From Rhodocyclaceae bacterium (GTDB lineage: Bacteria > Pseudomonadota > Gammaproteobacteria > Burkholderiales > Rhodocyclaceae), in contig JAVBYI010000004.1 of assembly GCA_030824115.1 (NCBI GenBank), positions 248,001 through 312,000 of the forward strand: DNA of 64,000 bases, read 5' to 3'. The translations under genes and the position numbers were made by a program. Position 1 is the stretch's first letter; every line of letters starts with the position of its first letter. Below are positions 7,733 to 17,138 of the stretch, piece by piece. Below the pieces are notes generated by a model, which searched no databases, had not been told where the DNA came from, and was given only the letters and a program-made list of their open reading frames with translations.

Positions 7733-9616
7733 ATGCGTGCCCACCTGATCGACTTTGCGTGGCAAGTTGGTACATTGATATCAAGCGGTGCCATCGATAG
7801 GCCTGTGGTTTCGTTGGATCCTGAAGCAAGTTACGAACTCTTTCGCCGAGACGTTCCCTTCTTCGAGGCTGGAGAGATATCTTCCCATATTTCGTTATGG
7901 CAACAGTATTCTGAAATAACTACCAAGTCCCTTGCATTGACAGAACTGCTCGACAACGTTCTTCATGGAGTTGATTCACGCTACGCCGCATCAGGGTGGA
8001 AACTGTTTGATGGGTATCACTACATCATCAAAATTGCATTTGATCAACTGCTATATCACGCAGATGTTGTTGCGACCCTTCTGGATAAGGTCTCTCCAGA
8101 TGAATTTGAGTGTGCAGGGGATGGTTCGGTTGTTCTTGATTTGTATGGAATGTTTCACCCAGCGATTAGTCTTAGCCATGCGCTACTTAAAGAGAACGAG
8201 GCTGCTATTGGCTATAAGGTAGTGCAAGCTTGTCGCTCTGAGAGCAGACCCGATCGTATGGCGTATCCAAGGTTCTCGTTTGGGCAGCCGCTTCGTTCGC
8301 TTCTACGTTCCCCATTAGGCGCGAGCTTCCTGGAGGTGGTAGAAACCATCCAACGAACAAGTTCTTATGACGCGAAAATACCAATACTGTCGGTGGGATG
8401 CAAGGAGCTCCGTGCACTTTCAAGGCGTGCCTTACGACACAAAGGTATCAAAGTAATGGAATATCGACGCATGGCGGGTTCAGACCATGTGCGAAAGTCT
8501 TGGCGGTACCATGACAGTTTCAAACGTCTTCTCCATTCTAATCATCTATACCGAGAATTGACTACTTGGCGCGGTCTTGCGTTTGGGAAAGTTTTATGCG
8601 AGGTAATCAATTTTATTGCTGTACGTGCTGAAGATATTCATGCCTCGGCGGAGCGGATTTTTAAGTTTCTAGATAGAGCTAAGCCCAAGATGGTAATATT
8701 CCAGACCATGGCACCGTTCTATCCTCATAATGTGCCGATAAGGTGGTGGTGTGAAGATCGAGACATTGAGTATGCGTGCTGGATGCACGGCGGTTATGGT
8801 GCAAATTATTCGCTAGCCGGCTATGACGTTGTTGATTATCGCTTGGCACAGCGGAGCTTCGTATATGGTGACGTGGTCGCAGATGTCTTATCAGACAATC
8901 GTTGTGTTCTGAACCAGTTGGGCATTCTAGGGCAATCTGTTGAGGTTGCCGGCTCACCTTTCTTTGATCGCCTTTACCTTGGCCGTTCTTTGCCGAATAG
9001 AACGTCAGAAAAAGAAAGAATTACGCTATCTATTGGCGTCTCTTATGCACATAACCAATTCTATTTTGGTTATGACCGGGATCATGCCGATACGTCTCTT
9101 TGGCGTATGCATTTGCAGATTCTCCAAACGCTCTTACCTTTTCAGGATCGTTATTCGATTACTTTAAAAGACTATCCAGGATCACCACGACATTGCATGT
9201 GGAGAAATATGCTAGATGATCTTGGTGCCAATGATATCGCCTACGTTTCCAATGAATTATCCTTTGATGACGTGCTTGGTAATAGCGATCTCAACATATT
9301 TCCATGGATTAGCACGACTTTTTTTCAAGCACTTTATTCCGATGCTGACATCTTCGTGCTTGAAACCGGAGATATTTCTACGCAGGCTAAGGATGCATTG
9401 GCCGGAGAGGTGTTTGTTTTTGAGGATATCGCGACGTTTTGCGTAGGGCTGCGCGAATATCTCGAAAAAGGAAAATTCTGTCAGCGAAAGAAGCAGCGTT
9501 CCCGCAAGTATTTTCTCGATTGGGATCATCAAGGTGACCGGGCAGGGCAATTGGCTGGGATCGTACATAAAACGATGGCAGCGAAAATGAGCGGCCATGC
9601 CGGATGCCCAACATGA
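7733..9616 (+). CDS. Large TagF-like (GT-B type) surface-glycan protein, unknown specificity
   Basis: 627 aa, soluble, no signal peptide. The N-terminal ~300 residues match nothing I recognise. The C-terminal half has the layout of CDP-glycerol/TagF-like transferases: WMHGGYGANYS followed by a VEVAGSPFFDRLY strand, TLKDYPGS at a phosphate-binding position, and NIFPWISTTFFQAL where the family usually has an 'undefended surface site' motif. A glycosyl- or glycerophosphotransferase is the best guess. It overlaps hisF2 by 4 bases, so it belongs to the amidotransferase operon and could transfer the amidinated ulosonic acid (inference). Confidence 0.55.
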   Translation: MRAHLIDFAWQVGTLISSGAIDRPVVSLDPEASYELFRRDVPFFEAGEISSHISLWQQYSEITTKSLALTELLDNVLHGVDSRYAASGWKLFDGYHYIIKIAFDQLLYHADVVATLLDKVSPDEFECAGDGSVVLDLYGMFHPAISLSHALLKENEAAIGYKVVQACRSESRPDRMAYPRFSFGQPLRSLLRSPLGASFLEVVETIQRTSSYDAKIPILSVGCKELRALSRRALRHKGIKVMEYRRMAGSDHVRKSWRYHDSFKRLLHSNHLYRELTTWRGLAFGKVLCEVINFIAVRAEDIHASAERIFKFLDRAKPKMVIFQTMAPFYPHNVPIRWWCEDRDIEYACWMHGGYGANYSLAGYDVVDYRLAQRSFVYGDVVADVLSDNRCVLNQLGILGQSVEVAGSPFFDRLYLGRSLPNRTSEKERITLSIGVSYAHNQFYFGYDRDHADTSLWRMHLQILQTLLPFQDRYSITLKDYPGSPRHCMWRNMLDDLGANDIAYVSNELSFDDVLGNSDLNIFPWISTTFFQALYSDADIFVLETGDISTQAKDALAGEVFVFEDIATFCVGLREYLEKGKFCQRKKQRSRKYFLDWDHQGDRAGQLAGIVHKTMAAKMSGHAGCPT

Positions 9617-10485
9617 CTACGCGCATCATCGCTCGCTTGGACATCAAGGGCCCGAATCTGGTTAAAGGCGTGCACTTGGAGGGCCTACGGGTTCTTGGTA
9701 AACCATGGGCGTTTGCTAAGCACTATACAGAGCAGGGTATCGATGAACTAATCTACATGGATGCTGTAGCAAGTCTCTACGACCGAAATGGCCTACTAGA
9801 TTTTGTGGAACGTACCGCACGTGAGATTTTTGTACCAATAACTGTTGGAGGCGGTATTCGGACTCTTGAGGACATTACTGCGGCGCTAAAGGTTGGTGCT
9901 GATAAGGTGGCGATCAATACTGCGGCGATAAAGAATCCCGAATTAATAAACCGTGCGGCTCGTCGATACGGCACATCTACTATTGTTGTTAGCATCGAAG
10001 CTCAGCAATGTGCATCTGGGCGTTATGAGTGCTTTATTGAAAACGGCCGTCAGTCAACAGGTAAGGACGTTGTCGAATGGGCTATGGAGGTAGCCGAGCG
10101 GGGAGCAGGGGAAATTTTGCTGACGGCGGTCCATCGTGAAGGAACTGGCAATGGGTTTGATATCGATTTGATCCGTGAAGTTGATAATGCTGTTACTGTC
10201 CCCGTCATCGCGAGTGGGGGGGCTGGGGAAGTGGCACACGTTGTAGATGCGCTTCGGGGGGGCGGTGTTACTGCGATTGCAATCGCATCCATGTTTCACT
10301 ACGGTGCATTGAATGGACAAGTGCTCCGCCCGGAAGACTTTTCTGAGGAGGGCAACATCTCATTCTTGCGTAGCGGCGTCATCGGCTATCGCGCCAAAGC
10401 TATTAGCGTTGATGCGCTAAAAGGCGAACTTACGGCACAGGGGATATCTTGTCGTCGGCTTCCTTCAGTTGAGGCGCAAACATGA
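9613..10485 (+). CDS. hisF2: HisF paralogue (ammonia-accepting subunit for the sugar amidotransferase)
   Basis: 290 aa, (beta-alpha)8 barrel of the HisF family: RIIARLDIKG at the start, TVGGGIRTLED, INTAAIKNPELI, IASGGAGE. The start at 9613 gives ATGA coupling to the preceding gene and matches the usual HisF N-terminus. The first catalytic Asp (Tm HisF D11) is kept, but the position of the second (D130) is Glu in VVSIEAQQ, and the usual Asp in the downstream loop is His in AVHREG. Loss of that acid argues against histidine biosynthesis. Pairing with hisH2 and pseA fits ammonia channelling, as described for Pseudomonas WbpG/HisH2/HisF2. Confidence 0.87.
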   Translation: MTTRIIARLDIKGPNLVKGVHLEGLRVLGKPWAFAKHYTEQGIDELIYMDAVASLYDRNGLLDFVERTAREIFVPITVGGGIRTLEDITAALKVGADKVAINTAAIKNPELINRAARRYGTSTIVVSIEAQQCASGRYECFIENGRQSTGKDVVEWAMEVAERGAGEILLTAVHREGTGNGFDIDLIREVDNAVTVPVIASGGAGEVAHVVDALRGGGVTAIAIASMFHYGALNGQVLRPEDFSEEGNISFLRSGVIGYRAKAISVDALKGELTAQGISCRRLPSVEAQT

Positions 10486-11228
10486 CTATGGAGGCGAGGG
10501 AATGCTGCCGCATAGGTATCGTTGATTATGGACTTGGTAACCTTTTCAGTATCCAGCAGGGAGTAATTCGAAGTGGCATGCAGCCCTTTATCTCGAGTAA
10601 TGCGCATCAGCTTGCCTCAGCAGATGGTGTCATTTTGCCCGGAGTTGGTGCCTTCGGGGATGCGATGGAGGCCTTACGCCAATGCGACCTTATCGACCCG
10701 CTGAAGGACTTTGCTAAGTCAGGCAAGCCTGTTATGGGGGTCTGTCTAGGCATGCAACTTATGATGGAAGAAAGTGTGGAATTCGGGAGGCACCAAGGCT
10801 TGGGCTTGTTTCCGGGTACAGTCGAGCGGCTGACCCCGAATGTCGAAATTGGTGACCGCTATAAGGTTCCCCATATCGGTTGGTCGCATATCCAGCCGCC
10901 GGGGGGAAGTACTGCGGCAAAGGTGGGCGTCCCCGTTCGATGGTGTGGGACGTTACTTGACGGCTTGTCGGCGGGTGAATATGTATATTTTGTTCATACT
11001 TTCCGTGTAGGTAATACCACACCTGAAGCCATACTTGCCACTACAACTTACGGTGGTGATACATATTGTTCGGCCATCGAGCGCGATAACGTATCGGCCT
11101 TCCAATTTCATCCGGAAAAGAGCGGGGCTGTTGGCCTGCGTATTTATCAAAACTTTGCAACGCGAGTAGCGCTGTCCGTTCTGGGCGATTCTGGTTCAGC
11201 AGGGATGCGAAGCAACTCGATGTTATAG
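10482..11228 (+). CDS. hisH2: HisH paralogue, glutamine amidotransferase subunit
   Basis: 248 aa, class I glutamine amidotransferase. It opens IGIVDYGLGNLFS, has the oxyanion strand PGVGAFGDAM, the nucleophile Cys88 in GVCLGMQLM and the His-Glu pair in QFHPEKSG. It releases ammonia from glutamine, which would pass through HisF2 to the PseA/WbpG-type ligase. Its ATG overlaps the hisF2 stop (ATGA). A ~20-residue C-terminal tail beyond the usual HisH end is unremarkable. No other histidine genes are nearby, so a role in the glycan pathway is favoured. Confidence 0.88.
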   Translation: MTMEARECCRIGIVDYGLGNLFSIQQGVIRSGMQPFISSNAHQLASADGVILPGVGAFGDAMEALRQCDLIDPLKDFAKSGKPVMGVCLGMQLMMEESVEFGRHQGLGLFPGTVERLTPNVEIGDRYKVPHIGWSHIQPPGGSTAAKVGVPVRWCGTLLDGLSAGEYVYFVHTFRVGNTTPEAILATTTYGGDTYCSAIERDNVSAFQFHPEKSGAVGLRIYQNFATRVALSVLGDSGSAGMRSNSML

Positions 11229-11245
11229 CGTTGGAGGATACGTGC

Positions 11246-12415
11246 ATGCCAGGTTTTGAGGTGTTTGGAGAGGATGAGCGTAAAGCAATTAACGACCTCT
11301 TCGATTTGAACGGTGGCATTTTGTTCGCGCATGGTTTTGACGCCATGCGGAAGGGGGTGTTCCGAGTTCGTGAGTTCGAACGCGCCTTTGCTGCCCGCAT
11401 GGGTGTTCCTTACGCACAGGCCGTGTCTTCCGGCTCCTCTGCAGTCAAGATAGGTCTCGTATCACTTGGTGTTGAACCTGGTGATGAAGTCATTGTTCCG
11501 GCGTTTACTTTTATTGCCACTGTCGAAGCAGTGTTTGAGGCCGGAGCATTGCCGGTGATCGTCGATGTCGATGATTCGCTCAACATGAATCCGGCATCAT
11601 TCGAGGCGGCCATAACGCCAAATACTCGCGCCGTAGTGCCCGTGCACATGTTGGGTGCGCCGGCAGAGATGGATTCAATTACTGCAATTGCTTCGCGGCA
11701 TGGACTGAAGGTGATGGAAGACAATGCGCAAGGCTGTGGAGGTAGTTACAAGGGGCGCATTCTTGGCACCTTAGGCCAAGCCGGTGCGTTCAGTCTCGAC
11801 GCCGGAAAAACCATCATGACCGGAGAAGGTGGCATGGTGCTGATGCACGATGAGACTACCTACAAACGTGCTCGCGCGTTCCATGATCATGGTCATGAGT
11901 ACAACCCAACGGTTGGACGTGGTCTCGATGGTGCCTTGATGGTTGGCTTCAATTATCGAATGACCGAATTGCAGGGTGCCATCGGCATTGTGCAACTAGG
12001 TAAGCTGGACATGATCCTGGCTGCGCAGCGGGCAAACAAGAAAGCGCTCAAAGCAGCCATTGCCGATTTGCCTGTACAGTTTCGTCGGATTCACGATGAC
12101 GAGGGCGAACTGTCCGATGCCATCGTTTTCTTTGTCGAGTCGCCTGCTTTAGCGACCAAGTTTGCGCAACGCATGGGGCAGGAAGGTCTCGGCACAAAAA
12201 ATCTTCCGGATGCGATGAATTGGCATTTTTCCGGTCGTTGGCAGCATATGCAGGCGCGATTGCCGCGAGTTGATGTGCCCTGGGATAGGCGCTGGAAAAT
12301 CTCTGCCGATCTTCTGGAACGTGCCATTGCTGTGCCGATCATGGTGAAGATGACCGAATCGCGCATCTCGGAGATCGCTGAGAAGCTGCATTGCATTTCC
12401 AAAGAGTTGCTTTGA
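11246..12415 (+). CDS. DegT/DnrJ/EryC1/StrS-family PLP aminotransferase
   Basis: 389 aa. Sugar aminotransferase with VSSGSSAVKIGL, the PAFTFIATVEA strand, EDNAQGCGG and the PLP-binding Lys in DAGKTIMTGEGGM. GGAGG eight bases before ATG 11246 fixes this start rather than the in-frame TTG at 11231. In the legionaminic pathway a DegT enzyme (LegC) aminates the 4-keto-6-deoxy intermediate, and its place directly before a CMP-ulosonate synthetase suits that. However, the sequence differs in style from PseC/PglE, so another keto-sugar may be the substrate. Confidence 0.82.
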   Translation: MPGFEVFGEDERKAINDLFDLNGGILFAHGFDAMRKGVFRVREFERAFAARMGVPYAQAVSSGSSAVKIGLVSLGVEPGDEVIVPAFTFIATVEAVFEAGALPVIVDVDDSLNMNPASFEAAITPNTRAVVPVHMLGAPAEMDSITAIASRHGLKVMEDNAQGCGGSYKGRILGTLGQAGAFSLDAGKTIMTGEGGMVLMHDETTYKRARAFHDHGHEYNPTVGRGLDGALMVGFNYRMTELQGAIGIVQLGKLDMILAAQRANKKALKAAIADLPVQFRRIHDDEGELSDAIVFFVESPALATKFAQRMGQEGLGTKNLPDAMNWHFSGRWQHMQARLPRVDVPWDRRWKISADLLERAIAVPIMVKMTESRISEIAEKLHCISKELL

Positions 12416-13119
12416 AAGTTCTTGCGTTTATTCCGGCGCGCGGGGGGTCGAAAGGTATTCCGCGAAAAAACCTGGCCATCGTTGGAGGCAAGACATTGCT
12501 GCAACGTGCCATCGAGTCGGCGAAGGGGTGTTCGCGAATCGATCTCATCTTCCTTTCGTCGGACGACGAAGAAATCCTTTCTGCAGGCCGTGCGTTGGGC
12601 GTCTATTCAGACTACCGCCGTCCGCCGGAACTGTCTGGCGACAAGGCTAGCTTGGTCGATACGGTAATCCATGCACTTGACTGGTTGGCAGCAACGGGCG
12701 AGCGTTACGACATCGTTGTGCTGCTCCAGCCAACTTCACCGCTACGGTCGGCAGAGGATGTTGCAGCAGCCATGGAAAAGTTTCTCGCGATGCCAGATGC
12801 CCAAACTCTGGTCAGTGTCCATCGCATGCGCGAGCATCCATTTGAGTGTCTGCAAGGTGATTCGGGTAATTGGGGATGGCTGGCGCAACCTGCAGGGCCA
12901 ACATCCGGCCGCCAAGACTATCCGGATAGCTACTATTTCGTGAATGGTGCAATTTATATTGCGTCAGTGGAGTTTATCCGGCGCGAGCACCAGTTTATTG
13001 AAACTGGTGCAGCCATGTTACACGTAATGCCACAAGAACGGGGTGTTGATATTGACGAACCGGATCAACTCCAGTTCGCCGAGTGGCTTCTTACCAAGGG
13101 TGATATTTATGCTGAGTAA
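12412..13119 (+). CDS. neuA: CMP-ulosonate synthetase (NeuA/LegF-like acylneuraminate cytidylyltransferase)
   Basis: 235 aa. It opens VLAFIPARGGSKGIPRKNL, the family's nucleotide-binding signature, and has SSDDEEI, LQPTSPLR and QERGVDIDEPDQL, which match the bacterial enzymes that activate sialic, legionaminic and related acids with CTP. The start is TTG at 12412, overlapping the aminotransferase stop as TTGA, with AAAGAG upstream; TTG 12391 is the alternative. Together with the neuB- and neuC-like genes it completes activation of a legionaminic-type acid. It is distinct from the pseF gene at 15312. Confidence 0.88.
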   Translation: MKVLAFIPARGGSKGIPRKNLAIVGGKTLLQRAIESAKGCSRIDLIFLSSDDEEILSAGRALGVYSDYRRPPELSGDKASLVDTVIHALDWLAATGERYDIVVLLQPTSPLRSAEDVAAAMEKFLAMPDAQTLVSVHRMREHPFECLQGDSGNWGWLAQPAGPTSGRQDYPDSYYFVNGAIYIASVEFIRREHQFIETGAAMLHVMPQERGVDIDEPDQLQFAEWLLTKGDIYAE

Positions 13120-14107
13120 TTCCTCAATATTGATTACGGGAGGCACCGGGTCTTTCGGACATACTTTTGTGCCGATGACATTAGAAAAATACAACCCTCG
13201 ACGTCTCGTTATCTTTTCGCGCGACGAAATGAAGCAATGGGAGATGGCAAAACTTTACGGCAATGACAAACGTGTGCGCTTTTTCATTGGCGATGTCCGT
13301 GATAAGGATAGGTTGGCACGTGCATTGGATGGCATCGAGTTCGTAGTGCATGCGGCGGCCACGAAAATTGTACCAACCGCTGAATACAACCCGTTTGAAT
13401 GCGTTAAGACAAATGTTCTCGGAGCAATGAACCTTATCGATGCCTGCATCGACTGTGGTGTGAAACGAGTCGTGGCGCTATCGACTGATAAGGCAAGCAG
13501 CCCCGCAAATCTTTATGGAGCAACAAAGCTTGCCTCAGATAAGCTTTTTGTGGCGGGCAATGCTTATGCGGGTTTTCATAACACGCGCTTTGCCGTGGTT
13601 CGCTACGGCAATGTAATGGGCTCGCGTGGCTCGGTGATTCCTTATTTTTTGAGTTTGGCGGAGAAAGGGGTGTTGCCGATTACGGATAAGCGCATGACGC
13701 GTTTCATGATCACCCTGGAACAGGGGGTGGATTTAGTTTGGCACGCCTTTGAAGACATGGTCGGCGGCGAAATATATGTCAAAAAAATACCGTCTATGAA
13801 GATTACAGAACTTGCACGAGCTGTGACGCCTGATGCAAAACTAGAAATTGTCGGAATTCGTCCCGGTGAAAAGCTACATGAGCAAATGATTGGCATTGAG
13901 GATGCACTCCATACATATGAGTACCCTGATTACTATAAGGTTCTCCCCGCAATACACAACTGGAGCAATGATCCTGAAAGAATTAAAGATGGAAAGAAGG
14001 TACAACAAGACTTCATCTATAGCTCTGATACGAATGCTGATTGGATGAGTGCCGAGTTTCTGTCGCGCTGGATTATGGCTAATCGAAACATCATTGGACT
14101 AATCTGA
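13109..14107 (+). CDS. pseB: UDP-N-acetylglucosamine 4,6-dehydratase (5-inverting), PseB
   Basis: 332 aa. Extended SDR with ILITGGTGSFGHTF at the NAD site, FSRDEMKQWEM (hallmark of PseB/FlaA1), AAATKIVPTAEYNPFE, STDKASSPANLYGATK with the catalytic residues and VVRYGNVMGSRGS. It makes UDP-2-acetamido-2,6-dideoxy-beta-L-arabino-hexos-4-ulose, the first step of pseudaminic acid synthesis. The start at ATG 13109 gives the normal family length and overlaps the upstream gene by 11 bases; the longer frame from 13043 would add residues the family lacks. Confidence 0.95.
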   Translation: MLSNSSILITGGTGSFGHTFVPMTLEKYNPRRLVIFSRDEMKQWEMAKLYGNDKRVRFFIGDVRDKDRLARALDGIEFVVHAAATKIVPTAEYNPFECVKTNVLGAMNLIDACIDCGVKRVVALSTDKASSPANLYGATKLASDKLFVAGNAYAGFHNTRFAVVRYGNVMGSRGSVIPYFLSLAEKGVLPITDKRMTRFMITLEQGVDLVWHAFEDMVGGEIYVKKIPSMKITELARAVTPDAKLEIVGIRPGEKLHEQMIGIEDALHTYEYPDYYKVLPAIHNWSNDPERIKDGKKVQQDFIYSSDTNADWMSAEFLSRWIMANRNIIGLI

Positions 14108-14115
14108 GAAATCGA

Positions 14116-15315
14116 ATGATTCCGTATGGTCGCCAAGAGATTTTGGAAGAAGACATTCAAGCGGTAGTGGATGTATTGAAATCAGACTATTTGACGCAAG
14201 GCCCAGTTGGCCCTCAGTTTGAGAATCAAATGTCTGTGTATTGTGGCGCGACTTACGGTATTGCAGTTTGCAATGGAACCGCAGCACTCCATTTGGCCTG
14301 TCTTGCCCTTGGAGTAGGTCCGGGCGATTTGGTTTGGACTAGTGACATTTCCTTCGTAGCGTCTGCTAACTGCGCGCGATATTGCGGAGCCAAAGTAGAC
14401 TTTGTTGATATCGATAAAAACACTTTAAATATTTCGATTCCACAGCTTGCGACAAAGTTGCAAATAGCAGAGCGGGAAGGACGATTGCCAAAGGTGGTGA
14501 TCCCCGTACACTTTGCAGGCCGCTGTTGTGACATGGATGCGATAGGGGCGCTTTCTCAAAAATACGGCTTCAGAATCATAGAGGACGCCTGTCACGCATT
14601 GGGTGCTCACGATCACGTAGGAAGAAAAGTGGGGTCTTGCCGTTTCAGTGACCTGGTTGTTACCAGTTTTCATCCTGTGAAAATGATTACCACTGGTGAA
14701 GGAGGGATGATCCTCACATGCTCGGAGGAACTTGCAGCGCGACTCGCCCTTCTGCGGTCACACGGGATTACCCGCGATGAATCGAAAATGGAGAGCGAAA
14801 GTGATGGGCCTTGGTTTTATCAACAAGTTGCGCTCGGGTACAACTATCGCATGACGGACATTCAAGCGGCCTTAGGATTAAGTCAGCTAAATCGCCTGCC
14901 AAAATTTCTGGAACAGCGCCGTGAGGTAGTGAAGCGCTATCGAGATAGATTAAGTGCTTTTCCGGTAGTCCTGCCATTTGAGGGTGATGACGAGATATCA
15001 GCTTGGCATCTGTTTGTGGTTAGAGTGCCGGCCCAATCACGTCGCCAAATCTTTGAGGCCATGCGAAATGCTGGCGTTGGCGTAAATGTGCACTACATAC
15101 CCATCCATCAACATCCGGATTTCGCTCGACTGGGATTTCAGGTAGGCCAGTTCAAAGAATCCGAACTTTATTATAGTGAAGCGATATCCTTGCCTATCTT
15201 CCCAAGTCTTTCAGTCGAGGATCAAGACACTGTTGTGAGTTGCCTAAGACGATCCCTTACTGAAGCAGGGGCATGGCAGGTGGATTGTTCAAAACAATTA
15301 GGGTGCATGTCATGA
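14116..15315 (+). CDS. pseC: UDP-4-amino-4,6-dideoxy-N-acetyl-L-altrosamine transaminase, PseC
   Basis: 399 aa DegT-family aminotransferase acting on the PseB product. It opens IPYGRQEILEEDI, typical of PseC, with CNGTAALHLACLALG, TSDISFVASANCARYCGA, PVHFAGRCCDM, EDACHALGA and the PLP Lys in FHPVKMITTGEGG. It starts 8 bases after pseB. A C-terminal Cys-containing tail is present but unremarkable. Order pseB-C-F-G-H is the standard one. Confidence 0.94.
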   Translation: MIPYGRQEILEEDIQAVVDVLKSDYLTQGPVGPQFENQMSVYCGATYGIAVCNGTAALHLACLALGVGPGDLVWTSDISFVASANCARYCGAKVDFVDIDKNTLNISIPQLATKLQIAEREGRLPKVVIPVHFAGRCCDMDAIGALSQKYGFRIIEDACHALGAHDHVGRKVGSCRFSDLVVTSFHPVKMITTGEGGMILTCSEELAARLALLRSHGITRDESKMESESDGPWFYQQVALGYNYRMTDIQAALGLSQLNRLPKFLEQRREVVKRYRDRLSAFPVVLPFEGDDEISAWHLFVVRVPAQSRRQIFEAMRNAGVGVNVHYIPIHQHPDFARLGFQVGQFKESELYYSEAISLPIFPSLSVEDQDTVVSCLRRSLTEAGAWQVDCSKQLGCMS

Positions 15316-16016
15316 GAATCGCAATAATTCCAGCGCGTGGTGGTAGCAAGCGAATCCCACGCAAAAATATTAAGCCCTTTGCGGGGGTACCTATGATTAG
15401 CTACTCAATCAAATGTGCCTTGAATGCTGCCGTGTTCGATCATGTGGTTGTATCCACGGATGATCACGAAATAGCGGCTATAGCGCGAGAGTTTGGGGCT
15501 AGCGTACCATTCCTTCGGCCAAAAGAGATATCAGACGATTACACGACTACGGCGGCCGTTATTGAACACGGAGTTGAGTGGTTTCGCAATAATGGCATTG
15601 AGCCTAGTGCAGTATGCTGCATTTATCCAACAGCCCCATTTATTCAACAAGGTGATCTTCGCCAAGGGCTTCATATTTTTGAGTCAAACAAGTGGGAGTA
15701 TGTTTATTCGGCAACGTCATTTGGCTTCCCAATTTTTCGATCGTTTAAAAGGTGTGAAGACGGGGGCGTTGAGATGTTCTTTCCAGAATACTTTGAAACC
15801 CGCTCTCAGGATTTGCCGGAAGCATTCCACGATGCAGGTCAGTTTTATTGGGGAAAGCCAGATGCCTGGTGTGGCAATAAACGCATATTTGACCATTGGT
15901 CCAGCGTTGTGATGATTCCTCGATGGCGGGTGCAGGATATAGATACGGCAGAAGACTGGGAGCGCGCGGAAGTACTAATGAAATTGATTCAGGCGCAAGG
16001 TGTTTTGTTGAAGTAG
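15312..16016 (+). CDS. pseF: Pseudaminic acid cytidylyltransferase, PseF
   Basis: 234 aa. Activates pseudaminic acid with CTP to give CMP-Pse. Motifs: IAIIPARGGSKRIPRKNIK, STDDHEIA, the PseF-typical CIYPTAPF and SATSFGFPIFRSF, and RVQDIDTAEDW near the end. The start at 15312 overlaps the pseC stop (ATGA). Its product would be the donor for transfer of pseudaminic acid to the glycan or to protein. Confidence 0.95.
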   Translation: MRIAIIPARGGSKRIPRKNIKPFAGVPMISYSIKCALNAAVFDHVVVSTDDHEIAAIAREFGASVPFLRPKEISDDYTTTAAVIEHGVEWFRNNGIEPSAVCCIYPTAPFIQQGDLRQGLHIFESNKWEYVYSATSFGFPIFRSFKRCEDGGVEMFFPEYFETRSQDLPEAFHDAGQFYWGKPDAWCGNKRIFDHWSSVVMIPRWRVQDIDTAEDWERAEVLMKLIQAQGVLLK

Positions 16017-16022
16017 AGAACA

Positions 16023-17138
16023 ATGAAAATTGTCTTCCGTGTCGATGCATCGGCTACGATGGGAACCGGCCACGTCATGCGCTGCCTTACGTTGGCTGAT
16101 GCGCTGGCTGCGCAGGGCGCTGACTGTCATTTCATTAGCCGTGAGAACACCGGTAATCTGATCGACTTGGTACTGCAGCGAGGCTTCAAAGTGTATGTGC
16201 TGCCTTTTGATAGCGATTGGATAGTGCCAGCGAGTTCCACTCCTGCACATGCTGCTTGGTTGGGTGTGGATTGGAGGACAGATGCTGAGCTAACAAAAGT
16301 CGGCGTTGGCAAGACGGCGGCCGACTGGCTGATTACTGATCATTATGCGCTTGATTCACGCTGGGAGAAGGCACTCAAGCCTTATTGTCGAAAGCTGATG
16401 GTGATAGACGACTTGGCTGATCGGTCTCACGTATGCGATCTTCTGTTAGATCAAAACTGGCATGCTGAGCAAACTTCCCATCGCTATGATTCTCTGATCA
16501 AGCCAGAAACGGTACTTTTGTTAGGTCCGGAGTATGCGCTGCTCAAAGAGGAGTACAGCCAGATGCGATCCATGGCTCGACGAAGGGATGGTTTGGTGCG
16601 TAAGGTGTTGGTATTTATGGGTGGTAGTGACCCGAGCAATCAGACAGCCAAAGTGCTTCAGGCGCTGATGGCAGAGGACTTGTCACCGCTTGAAGTGGAT
16701 GTTGTGATCGGAACCAACCACCCAGATGCCTCAGGTGTGGCGACACTTGTCACATTGAGGCCAAGTACCGTGCTACACCAAAATCTCCCAAGTTTAGCCG
16801 GCCTGATGGCCTCCGCTGACCTGATGATCTGTGCAGGGGGGGCGACCACTTGGGAGCGCATGTGCCTTGGCCTACCATCTCTGGTAATCAGTATCGCCAA
16901 TAATCAAACAGCAACCCAGCAAGCCTTAATGGCGGCAGGCCATAGCAAATTTCTTGGCGAAATGGACAAAGTGCCGACAGAAGCAATTATTGACAATGTG
17001 CGCTGGGCCATGAACCATCCGAAGCAAATGGTTATGCAAAGTCACCTGAACCAAGCGTTGGTGGACGGGGCTGGAGCAAACCGCGTTGCAAAGCGAATGA
17101 ATGATCTGACTAGCAATGCCTCTACGACCTCTAACTGA
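16023..17138 (+). CDS. pseG: UDP-2,4-diacetamido-2,4,6-trideoxy-beta-L-altropyranose hydrolase, PseG
   Basis: 371 aa GT-B-like hydrolase that removes UDP from the diacetamido-altropyranose before PseI acts. Characteristic features: FRVDASATMGTGHVMRCL at the N-terminus, with the catalytic His of GTGHVMRC, TDHYALD, IDDLADRSHVCDLLLDQN and FMGGSDPSN, then CAGGATTWERMCLGLPSL in the C-terminal domain. It overlaps the start of the pseH fusion by 23 bases. Confidence 0.94.
   Translation: MKIVFRVDASATMGTGHVMRCLTLADALAAQGADCHFISRENTGNLIDLVLQRGFKVYVLPFDSDWIVPASSTPAHAAWLGVDWRTDAELTKVGVGKTAADWLITDHYALDSRWEKALKPYCRKLMVIDDLADRSHVCDLLLDQNWHAEQTSHRYDSLIKPETVLLLGPEYALLKEEYSQMRSMARRRDGLVRKVLVFMGGSDPSNQTAKVLQALMAEDLSPLEVDVVIGTNHPDASGVATLVTLRPSTVLHQNLPSLAGLMASADLMICAGGATTWERMCLGLPSLVISIANNQTATQQALMAAGHSKFLGEMDKVPTEAIIDNVRWAMNHPKQMVMQSHLNQALVDGAGANRVAKRMNDLTSNASTTSN

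Noticed and set aside
9613-11228. Part of a histidine biosynthesis operon
   Set aside because: No other his genes are near, the HisF copy has a changed catalytic acid, and the sugar amidotransferase that needs such a pair is in the same operon.
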